Source of the DNA: Dipteris shenzhenensis
Taxonomy: Eukaryota; Polypodiophyta; Polypodiopsida; Gleicheniales
Direction: 5' to 3' (one strand)
Length of the DNA: 64,000 bases
Assembly (NCBI GenBank): GCA_047967505.1
Contig: CM106540.1
Below are positions 44,541 through 56,030 of this stretch, piece after piece. Position 1 is the stretch's first letter. Each line of letters opens with the position of its first letter. Both the position numbers and the translations under genes were made by a program. Under the pieces are notes generated by a model. That model was not told the DNA's origin. It was given only the letters and a program-made list of their open reading frames with translations, and did not search any database.

Positions 44541-44899
44541 TGTGAAGAGAGTGGGAGAGAAGTAAGGAGTCTCACTTGTAGCTTTCTCACATACACAATA
44601 GGGGAATACACACAAAGGTGGAGGCTGAAAACAGTTTTCCTCTTCTTAGTTGTGTAAAACCAAAAGAAGTCTCTTGAAGTACAAAAGGAATAGATGAACC
44701 CAATATGTGGGTCTCAAACCAAACTCAGCTAACCTAGGTGGCATATTAACTGAGCCACTTACTCGAGTACATAAAGATAGCTGTCATCCAGCTATTATTC
44801 ATGGGCGGTGTACCAACCGCATCTGCAGCTAACAAGTCAGTGACATAAATGCACAACGGTCACCCTGGCATATCACAAGTGGAGCTCGATATCTCAACA
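44541..44899 (-). repeat. 5' LTR, 359 bp
   Basis: On minus it starts TGTTGAGATATCGAGCTCCAC at 44899 and ends ...CTCTTCACA at 44541, giving TG...CA ends, followed directly by the primer-binding site. An LTR fragment of the same family lies at 9677-9835. Confidence 0.88.
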
Positions 44900-45060
44900 T
44901 TCTTCTCTTTTCATAACCATATGCATTTGCCTATGCTTATGCATGAGCATATGCTCATATGCTCATGCATAAGCTTAAGCACATGCTTTCTCTTTTTTCC
45001 TTTCTTTTCTTCTTTTCCCCTCTTTTTTCCTTCTCTTTTTCCCTCTTTCTTTCTCTTCAT
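44900..45060 (+). repeat. Flank repeating the sequence left of the copia element
   Basis: catatgcatttgcctatgct, gcatgagcatatgctcatat and the following CT-rich run also occur, in the same order and orientation, at 41140-41310 on the other side of the element. It is far too long for a 5 bp target duplication, so the element landed in a pre-existing tandem array or the flank was duplicated. Confidence 0.65.
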
Positions 45061-45064
45061 TCTC

Positions 45065-46252
<1,188 letters not shown>

Positions 46253-46254
46253 AA

Positions 46255-46949
46255 ACACTTATTTCATTAATTTTGGACTCATATGTCTACATTTGAACTA
46301 ATCTTAAAAATCCTTCCCAAATGGAAAGTTTACTTTATGAAAATGTCATTCAAGAATCAAAAGTTTACTTTCTGGCACTATCATTTCCACATAATAAATT
46401 TCACAATATCTCTCTATAATCAGTAGGGGAGAAATGGGGTCTTAAAAGGGCCTTCAATTAGTGTTTTCTAATTTCAAGGATATTAGGGAGGGATTTGAGG
46501 TATACTAATGAGAGTGCTCCAAGGTGTGGGACAATGGTATGTTGAGGTGGAGGGTGGGAAGGCTTGGAAAGAGCCCTTGTTGGTTGTTCCCCTTACAGTA
46601 GGGACCAACCAAACCATCCACCCCCCTTCCCCCCCCCTAACCCATGCTTAACCCTCTTCCCATGTGCACTTCCCCCACATCATCTCCAAATGGCATTCAA
46701 GAGGAGGTGGGCCATCTTGGGCGAGTTTTGATTACCCCTCCCAAATCAAAAGTTTACTTTTTAATAATATCCTTTCTCAATAAAAATTATATTTACTCAC
46801 ACTATTATTTTGAACTAATAATGCAAAAACTAGGAAACATAATTAGTACCTACTCGATATTGCAGAAATCCTACCATAAATATTTATTTTTAAAAGAAAT
46901 TCAATCCCCTTTTAAGAACTCTTAATTTATTAATAATTTTAAATATACA
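46255..46949. other. AT-rich sequence before the gap, no gene
   Basis: Contains repeated tcaaaagtttactttctgg-like blocks (46355, 46745) and a short C-rich tract at 46620-46640. No coding evidence. Confidence 0.4.
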
Positions 46950-47049
46950 NNNNNNNNNNNNNNNNNNNNNNNNNNNNNNNNNNNNNNNNNNNNNNNNNNN
47001 NNNNNNNNNNNNNNNNNNNNNNNNNNNNNNNNNNNNNNNNNNNNNNNNN
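46950..47049. other. Assembly gap (100 N)
   Basis: Exactly 100 N, a conventional length for a gap of unknown size. C-rich sequence borders it on the right, matching the C-rich tract at 4.3-4.6 kb, which probably caused the assembly break. Confidence 1.
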
Positions 47050-47340
47050 TTCTCCCCTTTCCTCCCCACCCCTTCCTTCAATTCCCCTCTCCTCCATTCC
47101 ATTAATTCCTTTTTTTCCCTACCCTCCCAGATAAATTTATGAGGGTGAATATTTTCCCAAAGGAGAATTTAGGAGCTTCTCCAAACGAGTATTTCAATCT
47201 TGAAATTTGATAAACTCGCCCAAAAATTAACATAAGTTTCTCGTATGAGATCCCAATTTAGACTCCAAGTACTCAAATCGATCGGCATAAGCCATATAAA
47301 GTCATATATATGGTTAGAATTTTCAAATTCCATCTTATTA
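47050..47340. repeat. Dispersed repeat, copy 2 (uninterrupted)
   Basis: Same order as at 4.6 and 5.1-5.27 kb: C-rich tract, tccattccattaattcc, ttaggagcttctccaaac, ttgaaatttgataaactcg, cgatcggcataagccatata and ttagaattttcaaattcca. The telomere-like block is absent. Confidence 0.75.
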
Positions 47341-47347
47341 AAGACCT

Positions 47348-47419
47348 GAGAGGGAGAGGGAGAGCGAGAGGGAGAGGGAGAGCGAGAGGGAGAGGGAGAG
47401 GGAGAGGGAGAGGGAGAGG

Positions 47420-47506
<87 letters not shown>
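47348..47506. repeat. (GAGAGG)n then (GA)n microsatellite
   Basis: A gggaga-type hexanucleotide tract (47348-47420) grades into about 42 GA dinucleotides. The Arg/Glu and Ser/Leu frames over it are artefacts. Confidence 0.97.
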
Positions 47507-47508
<2 letters not shown>

Positions 47509-47509
47509 T

Positions 47510-48315
47510 TTGCAACCTACTTCAAAGAGAAAAGGTGGTTAGGGGCTAGGGAGAGAGGGAGAGTGGGGGAGGGCGGTGGGAAGAGGGGGGCCATTAGCAA
47601 ATGAGGAGAGGATTGCACCTTGGTAGAGTTTATGCCTATTGCACATGCACATGCGCACTCACACATGCAAGACACAGACAATGGGTGGAGGAAATCATCA
47701 AGCACAATGCAAAGAGGGGGAACTTGATCTAGTTGCAAAGAGGGTGATTAGGGAACAAGGAGGTGAGGGGTAATGCACCCTATCCCCCTTGGTATAGTGA
47801 GTAGAATGACCTGCCTACGACATGTTAGGGACATCCCTTAGTCAAATATTAAGTAATAAATTTTAGGTTGATTTTAATTTCAAGGAATAAATTTAGCACT
47901 GCCTCCGTAGAGGGAGTGCTATAGTGGGGGATTGAAACTCTTTGGTGAATTTCCACTTATAATTTTTTAAAAATTAACTGAGTTAAGATTGTGCTACAAA
48001 AATTGCTGATTAATAGCCCAAAAATCATTTGCTTTTGTTTTGGCATCCAAAAGTGCCTGCTTTACCACTATATTAGGAGGCAGTGCCCATGTGCATGTGC
48101 ACTCTTGTTTTTGAAGCTCACTATTTCAATTTTTTTAGGGAATTTTCAAATTGATTCTAAGTTTAGGCTTCGCACTGCTTTTAGTTGGGAAAAACGTCTT
48201 TCATAACATTGTATGCTCTATATGCATGGCCTACATACTATATGTATATGTCTTTATTTTATTTAAAAATTAATTTTAAAAAATAAAAAATATTAAAAAA
48301 AAAACTTTATGTTTA
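47510..48315. other. No gene recognised
   Basis: Purine-rich start, then AT-rich. Short frames without motifs. Confidence 0.4.
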
Positions 48316-48320
48316 AGACA

Positions 48321-48321
<1 letters not shown>

Positions 48322-48353
<32 letters not shown>
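48322..48353. repeat. (GT)n microsatellite
   Basis: About 15 GT dinucleotides. Confidence 0.95.
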
Positions 48354-48355
<2 letters not shown>

Positions 48356-48367
48356 TAGTCTCATCTT

Positions 48368-48605
48368 AGGCAACATTTCTATCGCTCTTGGTGAGCACAC
48401 TTGTTGGTTACGGGATGACTCTTGTTGTTGGGTGTGTTGAGTTTGATCCCTAGGATCAACGTCTAATGACCCTTTGAGGGCCTTGCCTTGTGGCCTAATG
48501 TTAAAAAGGTTCTCATCCCAACTAGCATTTCTTCCGCTCTTAGTGAGTAGACTTATTGGTTACAGGAGTGACTCATGTTGGGTGTATTGAGTTCCATCAT
48601 GTTGG
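48368..48605. repeat. Imperfect tandem dimer, ~160 bp, possibly SINE-related
   Basis: Two copies: 48368-48470 (agcac-acttgttggttacggg ... tgtgttgagtttgatccc) and 48522-48605 (gcatttcttccgctcttagt ... tgtattgagttcc). The link between them has ggccttgccttgtggcctaa, also seen at 57044 in a second context. tggcctaatg and gagtttgatccc resemble tRNA-derived A and B boxes, but in the wrong order within one copy. Confidence 0.4.
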
Positions 48606-48619
48606 ATGGACAAAAATGA

Positions 48620-49980
48620 TAGAGCCTACCCTGCCTTTACAGCCACCCTCATCCACTATAAAAACTATTGGATAACACAATAGCAAGCAAAATGACATTC
48701 ACTCAAAATCTTCATCCCTACACACATCTATGCTCAACACATCCTTTGGCCACATATCATCAGGAAGCCATACAACCTCTGCCCACTCATCACTCACATG
48801 TATTACTAGAGTCTAATAATTTCCATGAACCACTGACAAAAAAATCTCAACATAGAATCCCTCAAATGAAAGAACATAGGTCCCTGGCCCAAGCTCAAGT
48901 GATATAATCATTTTCCTCTTTAATTGCAATAGTAGAACTATCCCCAGCCAAGCTCAAGTGAACTAATCATTTTTCATGCTCATGTATCCCATGACAAGAC
49001 CACACTTGAACAATCCTGATTTATTGGCCTTCAAGTAACCAATTGCCTTGTGTACCTAGAATTGTCACCTTGCAAGTAAACCCACTTCAATAGCTATATA
49101 AACACTTAATAAATTTGCTCCTTTGGATTGCCTGGACAACCATCTCTAGCTCATCATCTCTATTGCCACCAGCAAAGCCTCTTCCATGAACAACTATGAA
49201 CACCGAGTTCTCTCAACTAGCCAAGCATACAGTATGTCTTCCAAGGAACTATTCATAGCCATAGTCTCTCTATTGAAAACCCGCCATCCATAAGCTCCCA
49301 TTGAGACATGAGTATATTGAGGTGAGCTAGGCTTCTTTGATGCAGCTCGCCATCCTGTCTTCTCTTGTAGCCAAGTCTCAAGGGCAAGAACTTGACACCC
49401 ATAGCCAAGCCTCTCTGCTCGTCTTCTCTACTATGTGCCTTGTCTCAAATCCTCCTAGAAATAGCAACATACCACATAGCCTTACCACCTTGCAGTCCAA
49501 AACTGTAGAGAACCTCATCACATGAAGATAGCCAGTAGCCAGCTTCTCTCATCATCTCGGAACACCCAGTACTCATGGTCCCCCATCCACGTCCCAAAGC
49601 TTCCAACAAGAGCTAACCATGCCACAACTTCTCCTTCTCTATTGCCCAAGCCCAGCACTCCATAGCTCTCTACAAAGCCACAGCCCATGCCCATAGGGTG
49701 TAAAAGGACCTGCTAGCAACTCACGACGATCAAATCTACCCTTGTGCAATCACTCTTGTCTCTCTCTTGCTCACAGAGTACCCACCTCTATCTTCATGAT
49801 GATGACTCCTCATAGCCAAGCCTCTGAGCCCACGTATCACCCGTGTCACCATAGTCCTCCAGCTAGCCTTCCATTGTAGAGATGCCTCCTCGCAAGGATC
49901 ATCAGCTCCAATTCCTCAATTGAGCTCCCACTGTCCATAGACCACCTGAGAACCACGCTAGCGAAGGGAGCCCACGACCA
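48620..49980. other. No gene recognised
   Basis: Long C/A/T-rich stretch with repeated agcca(a/g)gcctct-like phrases (49400, 49817) but no supportable reading frame on either strand. Confidence 0.4.
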
Positions 49981-49984
49981 AGAC

Positions 49985-50240
49985 TCGCCTGAGGATAGTC
50001 TTCATCGTCCTCACCTTGTCTTTTGTGGGAGTAGCGCTTGCATGGGTCTCTCCTTCCGTCAACAGGCCTGGAGCCTAACGGAGTTTTCCAAATAGAAGGG
50101 CAGGCTTGCATTTATCCGAGGCAAACTATGGGGAAGGTTAACCTCCATGCTTACCTGCCACAAACCAAGGATTTCAAAATCCCACCTACTATGCTCCATC
50201 CTGCTCCACCGTCCCTACTGCGCTCCATTGCCACTACTGC
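49985..50240. repeat. Dispersed repeat, inverted copy of 55690-56030
   Basis: Shares with the reverse complement of 55690-56030: atcgtcctcac-ttgtc-tttg, agcgcttgcatgggtc, aggcctg, gcatttatcc-aggc, ggttaacc-ccatgcttac and ttgccacaaacca(a/g)ggatttc-type blocks. This copy has an extra ~40 bp (gagcctaacggag ...) within it. A tgctccatc-rich tail follows to about 50480. Confidence 0.7.
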
Positions 50241-50479
50241 TTCGCATCCTTCTGCTCTATTCACCTCCATCGTCCGTGCTCCCTACAACTCCATCGCTCC
50301 CTTCAGCTCCATCACTCCCTTCAGCTTCATCGTCCCTGCTCAGTTGTGCTTGACCGCTCCATCCTACTACGTTCCATCGCTCCAGCCACAAAGTCGACTC
50401 CCTTTGTGTGTGTCCCCTTCCATGTGTCCCCTTCCACCAATACTCCATAAGTCCTTCCATCAATACTCCATGTGTCCCC

Positions 50480-50815
50480 TTCCACCAATACTACATGTGT
50501 CCCCTGACTCCCCAAACATTACTTCCCTCCATTAATCCCCCCTTTGGATCTCCTTCTTCCTCATAGTTATTTAACTCTCCTTGGCCCTCGCTTATTCTAT
50601 AGGTTTGGGAGGCCAGTAGGTGGGCATCTTGCAAGAATTACAAAAGCATCTTTGTGAAGATTACCATCCACCATCGGCCCCATGGCTTCCCTCCCAGTGA
50701 CTGCGTACATTGTGCCTTTCTATTCAATCATGGTGGTGGTGTTTTTTTTTAATCCTTTTTACCTATTTGTAAACTTCTTCGATGACAGGCTTTAAGACAT
50801 TGAGAAAAAAGCAAT
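50480..50815. other. No gene recognised
   Basis: C/T-rich, including the end of the tgctccatc tail. Nothing coding seen before the transposase start at about 50820. Confidence 0.35.
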
Positions 50816-50819
50816 TTTC

Positions 50820-53578
50820 TTGAAACAAAGTTATTCCGGATACCATATTAGCAAATTGCAAACACCTCCCATTGGGTTATTTGATGGGAGCAACCTACAT
50901 TGGGATCTTGTTGAAGACCTTGGATCTCGATACAAGGTTTGTCGCATAGCATACATCAACATGGATTGTGTTGACGACTTCATTGATGGAGAGAGCCAAA
51001 ACTCAATGTTCCCTACAAGGTTTCTTATCAATTTATGTTTTCGATCCTTTGTTGTTAATAGGTCCTCCCTCATTGCAATATGGGTGTGGTGTAGGTATTG
51101 GTGCTCCTTCGATCCCTTGGATGCCAGAAATGCTCCGCTACTCCCTGTGGATACCAACAAAGTTCCAAAGTTAGGAAAAGGATCTAGGCCTCATGCAATG
51201 CATGGGCAAAATGCAGTAGGCTGCCAATGCCATTTTGTGGTAAAGCAATTGTATCATTGGGTTGATGTAGCATGAACATTCACATGCATCACACCGACTT
51301 GGATGACACTATTTGCCATGGAGATTCTATGGATATTATAAGTGATCCCAACCATGCTTTTGCCCCATGGCTATCCTTGGACAAGAAACAATGGATATTC
51401 AATATGTTGTGTAAGGGCTTCACTCCCTCACAAGTTTTGGACAAGCACATTGCAATGGTGCATCAGAGGCAACAGTTAAGCCCAGATTGTGTTTATCAAA
51501 GAGACGATTTTGTTTCCATTAGGGATGTACTCAATATTGCGAAGCATTTAGCTTCGAGTAAATATGAACATAGATGGTTGAGGCTGAGATGGAAATTGGC
51601 CAATTCATAGAAGACTTTGCCGAGGAATCGAAGTTCCTAGAGTATTTTCAAGACCAATGGGCCCATCGCTTACGTAAGTTCGGACATATCCATACTCAAG
51701 GTGGTGTTACTTCTCTATATGTTGACTTGTCTATTGGGTCTACAAATCTTGCGTAACCTCTCACTTGCTTAGTTGTGCTATAGCTATGTGGGTTCAAGCA
51801 ACACACACTCTCCCACATGCAAATAAAGACATGAACGGGGCAATCGAGTTATACCACACAACTCTAAAGTCTCGCTTTTTATGTGAGAAGAAAAAAATAT
51901 ATGGACGATGTCTAGATTGGGTGGTACATAAGCTTACATCAGCCTGCTTACCCTACTATTGGTATATGGATGTTCTTAAAGAGAAGGGGTTTAAGCATAA
52001 CTTTATCATCGAACGGCTAATAGAGCACTCTGTCACAAGATCCCTCAATATTAGCGATGCATCTATTACATTTTCAAGGGATGGATGCACTGTATCAGTT
52101 CTAAGTGAAAGCAAGCGCGAGCATTATTACACCGTGTATAATGCCATCTCTAAATGGGCCTGCTACAATTGTAATTGGTCCAAGAAAGGGAATGTGTGCA
52201 AGCATCAAATCAAAGTTACGAATGTGTTTACTTGGCTGCTTTTACGTACTTGTAGCAGATACAGAATTGACTTCGAAAGGGGAAGCTGAGGAACACACAG
52301 CAATCGACCCTATTGAAATTTCTATCTTCAAGCACTACATGGGATATATATATGGGCTTGTGCAAGCCCAATCAAAGTGTGGTCTTCCATTATACTACAT
52401 GCCCACATCTTCATATACGAGGTGGGTCTACATCTTGGAAAAGAAGTTTCAATTTTATACTATCCAAAATATGGGACCTTTGCTTATGTGGATAATTCTA
52501 GGCAAAATACAAGCAATTTTTTTTTGTTTGGAAACAAATGGTGAGGGACCATGGATAGAGCAGCAAGTGATACCACACATACCCGAGAGATTCCTATGCT
52601 TTGCTTAAAATGACATAGGACGTATGGGACATGGTCATGTCAAGATTCCTATGATGGCACCACAAAGAAGATTGCAAATTGCCATGCCAAGGGATCCCGA
52701 AAGCCTAGGTACAATGTCCAAGAGAAGCTTGTAATAAATCATTGTGTGTCTATCTGATGGAATAGGCTTACCTCTTGTATACAACATGTGGCTAAGGCAA
52801 CCCGAATTTGCAAGATTTCATTGATGGCATGGCTAGCATTCCCAAGCACGTGCAGAAAATAATATTTGATGAGGCAGATGAAAAAGTGCCATGGATGTAT
52901 GGTTTCCCATTGGCATACATGCCAAGTGATCCTCATACCAAATGGGCTTTTTGGTTTGAATGTGACTTTCGTATTAGGCCACCCCAAAATTTGGGACATT
53001 TGCTCCTATGGCTGCTTTTAGGAAAGATTCAAGTAGCATGTTTTGTATCGTACGGAAGTGAAAGCAGTCACTAGGTTGAATCTCATATTAGGAAAAATAT
53101 TCCAAAGCACTTCCTATGCTTCTTGCAAAACAAAACGATCCGCTTGGGAAATGGAGAGTATAGGTGAGTAGGCAATCGAAGTTCATTTGTATGTCAATGT
53201 TGCCACCGTAAAAATTTGGAGAGTCTCTATTTGTTTTTTAAGAAAATGGCGAGCCTCTAATTTTTACATTTTCCTCATGCAGGTGATGACATGAAACTAC
53301 TTCAACATCTGGCGTCCCTAATGAGGCGAATGAAGCATAAATTTTGTGATGTAAAAGATGCTAGCGATGCGATGGATTGTGTACTTCAGTTTCAGGTTGT
53401 AGAAGATGGTTATGATAACAGCATTGTTCGAAAGAAGCCATTTGTGGAACGGAGTCTTGCTAGGCGAAGAACACCACATGATAGTGCAAAGCCTTTCCAA
53501 AGGCCCAAGAAGAAGGCTCCTGTAACCATGCAAAAAAAACTAGACAAGCAAGCTACATCAAGACAAGCTAATCCTTGA
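50820..53578 (+). pseudogene. Mutator-like (MULE/FAR1-type) transposase, core deleted
   Basis: N-terminal DNA-binding part: LPVDTNKVPKLGKGSRPHAM, GQNAVGCQCHFVVKQLYHW (to 51275), then in a new frame HTDLDDTICHGDSMDI, PNHAFAPWLSLDKKQW, LCKGFTPSQVLDKHIAMVHQ and RDVLNIAKHLASSKYEH (to about 51570). It then jumps to EIGQFIEDFAEESKFLEYFQ, which lies after the catalytic domain, so the DDE core (normally ~200-300 residues) is gone. GTAAGT at 51674 and TAG at 51781-51783 bound a 110 bp intron; across it HRL joins MWVQATHTLPHANKDMNG. Then LKSRFLCEKKKIYGRCLDWV, NAISKWACYNCNWSKKGNVC-KHQ, a SWIM-type zinc finger (about 52165-52215). After a ~1 kb duplicated module comes the C-terminal tail LASLMRRMKHKFCDVKDASD ... 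RRRTPHDSAKPFQRPKKKAP (53291-53575). Frames are otherwise well kept, so decay looks recent. Confidence 0.75.
52290..53160 (+). pseudogene. Duplicated ~100-residue module of unknown function inside the MULE gene
   Basis: Module 1 (52300-52605): AIDPIEISIFKHYMGYIYGL, LPLYYMPTSSYTRWVYILEK, QNMGPLLMWIILGKIQAIFF, QVIPHIPERFLCF. Module 2 (52808-53130): FIDGMASIPKHVQKIIFDEA, YGFPLAYMPSDPHTKWAFWF, QNLGHLLLWLLLGKIQVACF, then HIRKNIPKHFLCF. The shared pattern is L.YMP....T.W.......F......QN.G.LL.W..LGKIQ. They lie between the SWIM finger and the C-terminal tail. GTGAGT at 53164 and CAG at 53280-53282 could form an intron into the tail, but the phase does not fit cleanly. I do not recognise the domain. 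Confidence 0.5.
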
Positions 53579-53640
53579 TGTTACTGTAAATCTTGAAACA
53601 TGGAATTGATTGTCTATCTTCATGATGACGAATGTTAAAT

Positions 53641-53770
53641 TCTCTTAAATTTTTTTCTCCTATTTGGTTAATTTTGTAGCTCTCTTAAATTTATTTGTCC
53701 TATTTAATTAATCTTGTAGCTCTCTTAAATTCATTTCTCCTATTTGATTAATCTTGTAGCTCTCTTATTT
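53641..53770. repeat. 40 bp tandem repeat
   Basis: tctcttaaatt(t/c)atttctcc-type units start at 53641, 53681, 53721 and (partial) 53761, exactly 40 bp apart, each ending ttaatcttgtagc. Confidence 0.9.
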
Positions 53771-53803
53771 CAACAATCTAGAATGTGCTATTATAGTACA
53801 ATG

Positions 53804-53804
53804 T

Positions 53805-53902
<98 letters not shown>
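53804..53902. repeat. (TC)n(AC)n compound microsatellite
   Basis: About 28 CT dinucleotides followed by about 19 AC/CA dinucleotides. Confidence 0.97.
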
Positions 53903-53903
<1 letters not shown>

Positions 53904-53949
53904 CGTACACACATTTTGTTAATGCTTCAAATGCATTGGTGGCACACCT

Positions 53950-54232
53950 TCTTTTTTAATCTTTTAATTCAAAATAATAATGTGGTTTTAGAATAAACCA
54001 GTCCCCAAAATGTGTAAAAGGTCTCTTGACTCAATAGCATCACATTACTTGTAGGAGAACTATGCACATTGTCCATAGGCTATCATGAACATGTCATCAA
54101 TTATGAATTATTTTTTGCATATTTTGAGACAACTATATACAAATGTTGTAATTGTGTCTCTAGCCTTCTAATTTGCTTTAAAAATGGGTGGATCCTTCAC
54201 AATGCACAAAGTCATATGATCATCTAGGTAGA

Positions 54233-54235
<3 letters not shown>
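53950..54235. other. No gene
   Basis: AT-rich spacer between two microsatellites. Confidence 0.4.

Positions 54236-54296
<61 letters not shown>
54236..54296. repeat. (TC)n microsatellite
   Basis: About 29 CT dinucleotides. Confidence 0.97.
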
Positions 54297-54298
<2 letters not shown>

Positions 54299-54519
54299 TT
54301 TAAACTCATTATCTCTCGCAGTTTTAGATTTATAATGCATAGCAATATTAAACTTGGAAGAAACATAATAAAGAGTAGAGACTAATATGATTAAAAAGAT
54401 CAACATGGACAATAAAGGAAAGCCTTGTATTATGACTCACAATAAATAAGGCTTACAATGTTATTTCCAAATAGAGATTACAATAGTTGCACTTCAAATA
54501 CAAAGCACAAGATGCAAAT

Positions 54520-55095
54520 AGTTCCTTAGTCCTCCTCCAAGGAATCATCAACAAAAGGATTATCACACTTTGACTCAAGGACGAGGGATGTAGCCATGGA
54601 AGCTTGACGGGCTTGCTTCTTTCCGAGAACCTTCTTGGAAGTTCAAGACAATTGCTTCTCCTTACAAGCTGGAGCATCCCAGGTAGCCATGATACCTTGA
54701 ACATGCTCCTCAATCCACTGTGCTTCATCTATCCCTTCTTTGCAAGGCAAGGTTTTCCATAATTTTTTGGCACTCAGCTTTTGCCCTGTATTTTGCCCGA
54801 GCCTTGCAATCGGCATACCTCTCTTCGATTGAGAATGAGCGCTTTATCAATCGTTGCAGGTGGCAAGAAGCACATGATGCATCCTCACTTTTCTTATCTC
54901 TGCATACTCACTTTATCTTCAGACCGCGCGTCAAGTGTGGAATAGGAGACATGTTGTGTATAATTCACTTGTGGTTGTTAAATGTCCTCAGAGTTGTAAA
55001 CTTCTTGCATTGAAGCGGGCATTTTTTGACCAAGCAAGCAAACCAATAGTGCCCTTCATCCTCCACTCCGTGCTTGAAATTTTTACTAGCCATGG
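54520..55095 (-). pseudogene. Unassigned coding-like remnant with zinc-finger-like segment
   Basis: On minus from 55095: MASKNFKHGVEDEGHYWFAC, then CPLQCKKFTTLRTFNNHK, a stop, IIHNM. C-x3-C-x11-H-x4-H with Phe/Leu in between is close to a C2H2 finger. Then RDKKSEDASCASCHLQRLIK, SIEERYADCKARAKYRAKAE and KIMENLALQRRDR, followed in other frames by QGIMATWDAPACKEKQLS and VLESKCDNPFVDDSLEED ending in a stop near 54525. The consistent strand and order suggest a former gene broken by about five stops. It could be a transposon-encoded DNA-binding protein. No family assigned. Confidence 0.35.
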
Positions 55096-55099
55096 TTTG

Positions 55100-55490
55100 T
55101 GATGTTGATGGTAGCTAAGATAAGCTCCTACACATCTCCACACCAAATTCACATGGGTGTGTGACTGGTTATGAAGGTTTACATTACCAAAAAAATATGT
55201 TCTTAATGCAAAAATTATATTCACACATCATGCTATTACATGCAACATTGAGAGATTGGCCAACAAAAGGAAAAAGAGATTGGGGATTTTAAAAATTTCG
55301 GCATTAAAAAAAAAAAACCAGAGACAGTGAGATTATATTCACAGAGTGCATGATTACATTCATGACTAAATGTCTGCCTCATACTAAATGAACGGGTTAG
55401 TAGAGTGTTGCTTACTGAGTATGAGGTGTCTTGCTTAGAGGGCCTGAGGCTTGGACGTCGGGGTAGTGAGCCTTAGAGGCTATTGCTTTG
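55100..55490. other. No gene
   Basis: AT-rich spacer with an A-run at about 55307. Confidence 0.4.
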
Positions 55491-55499
55491 TGGATCCTT

Positions 55500-56030
55500 G
55501 GAGCAAAGGAAGGGCAAACCTTGGAGCGGGTGCATCCAGCGAACCTTGCAGGTGAACGTGGGAGCAAACCTTGGAGCGCACGTCAAACAGGAGGCTCAGG
55601 CTAGAGTTACGAAGCAGTCTGGAGTGGGAGCAATGGATTATAGAATCACCACCATGGCCAGTGATGGAGGGGCGTTGGATAAGGGAGCTTTGACTAAGGG
55701 AGTTGGTCTTCCACGTCATGGAGCACAGCAGGGGCGGTGGCGCGGGATGGAGCACAGCAGCAGGAGCGATGCAACTTTGGATAAGGCAAAGCAGTAAGGG
55801 CGATGGAGCAGTAGCAGGGGAGATGGAGCGTAGTAGGGGCGGTGGCGGGATGGAGCGCAGTAGGTGGGATTTCAAAATCCCTGGTTTGTGGCAAGTAAGC
55901 ATGGGGTTAACCTTTCCTGTAATTCGCCTTGGATAAATGCAGGCCTATTGATGGAAGGAGGGACCCATGCAAGCGCTGCTCCAACAAAGGACAAAGTGAG
56001 GACGATGAGGATTCAGCCCAAGACTCTGCG
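55500..56030 (-). repeat. Dispersed repeat, inverted copy of 49985-50480
   Basis: On minus: ttgttggagcagcgcttgca, tccctccttccatcaatagg, cctgcatttatcc, ccatgcttacttgccacaaa, then a tgctccatc / ccgcccctac-rich tail. Same order as at 50 kb on plus. Confidence 0.7.

Larger units (their letters stand above)
41313..44899 (-). mobile_element. Ty1-copia retrotransposon with two LTRs and internal deletions
   Basis: Order on minus: 5' LTR (44541-44899), PBS, gag, zinc knuckle, protease, truncated integrase, truncated RT, 3' LTR (41313-41657). The two LTRs are highly similar over about 345 bp. Two large deletions are visible: most of the integrase core together with the linker, and RT palm through RNase H, polypurine tract and first ~13 bp of the 3' LTR. 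Gag and protease remain partly open. Non-autonomous. Confidence 0.9.

Noticed and set aside
41306-44905. 5 bp target-site duplication of the second copia element (ttctc-like on both sides)
   Set aside because: Flanks are CT-rich and repetitive, so short matches are uninformative, and the left LTR edge is altered.
47273-47549. Ser/Leu and Arg/Glu repeat frames
   Set aside because: Translation of the (GA)n microsatellite.
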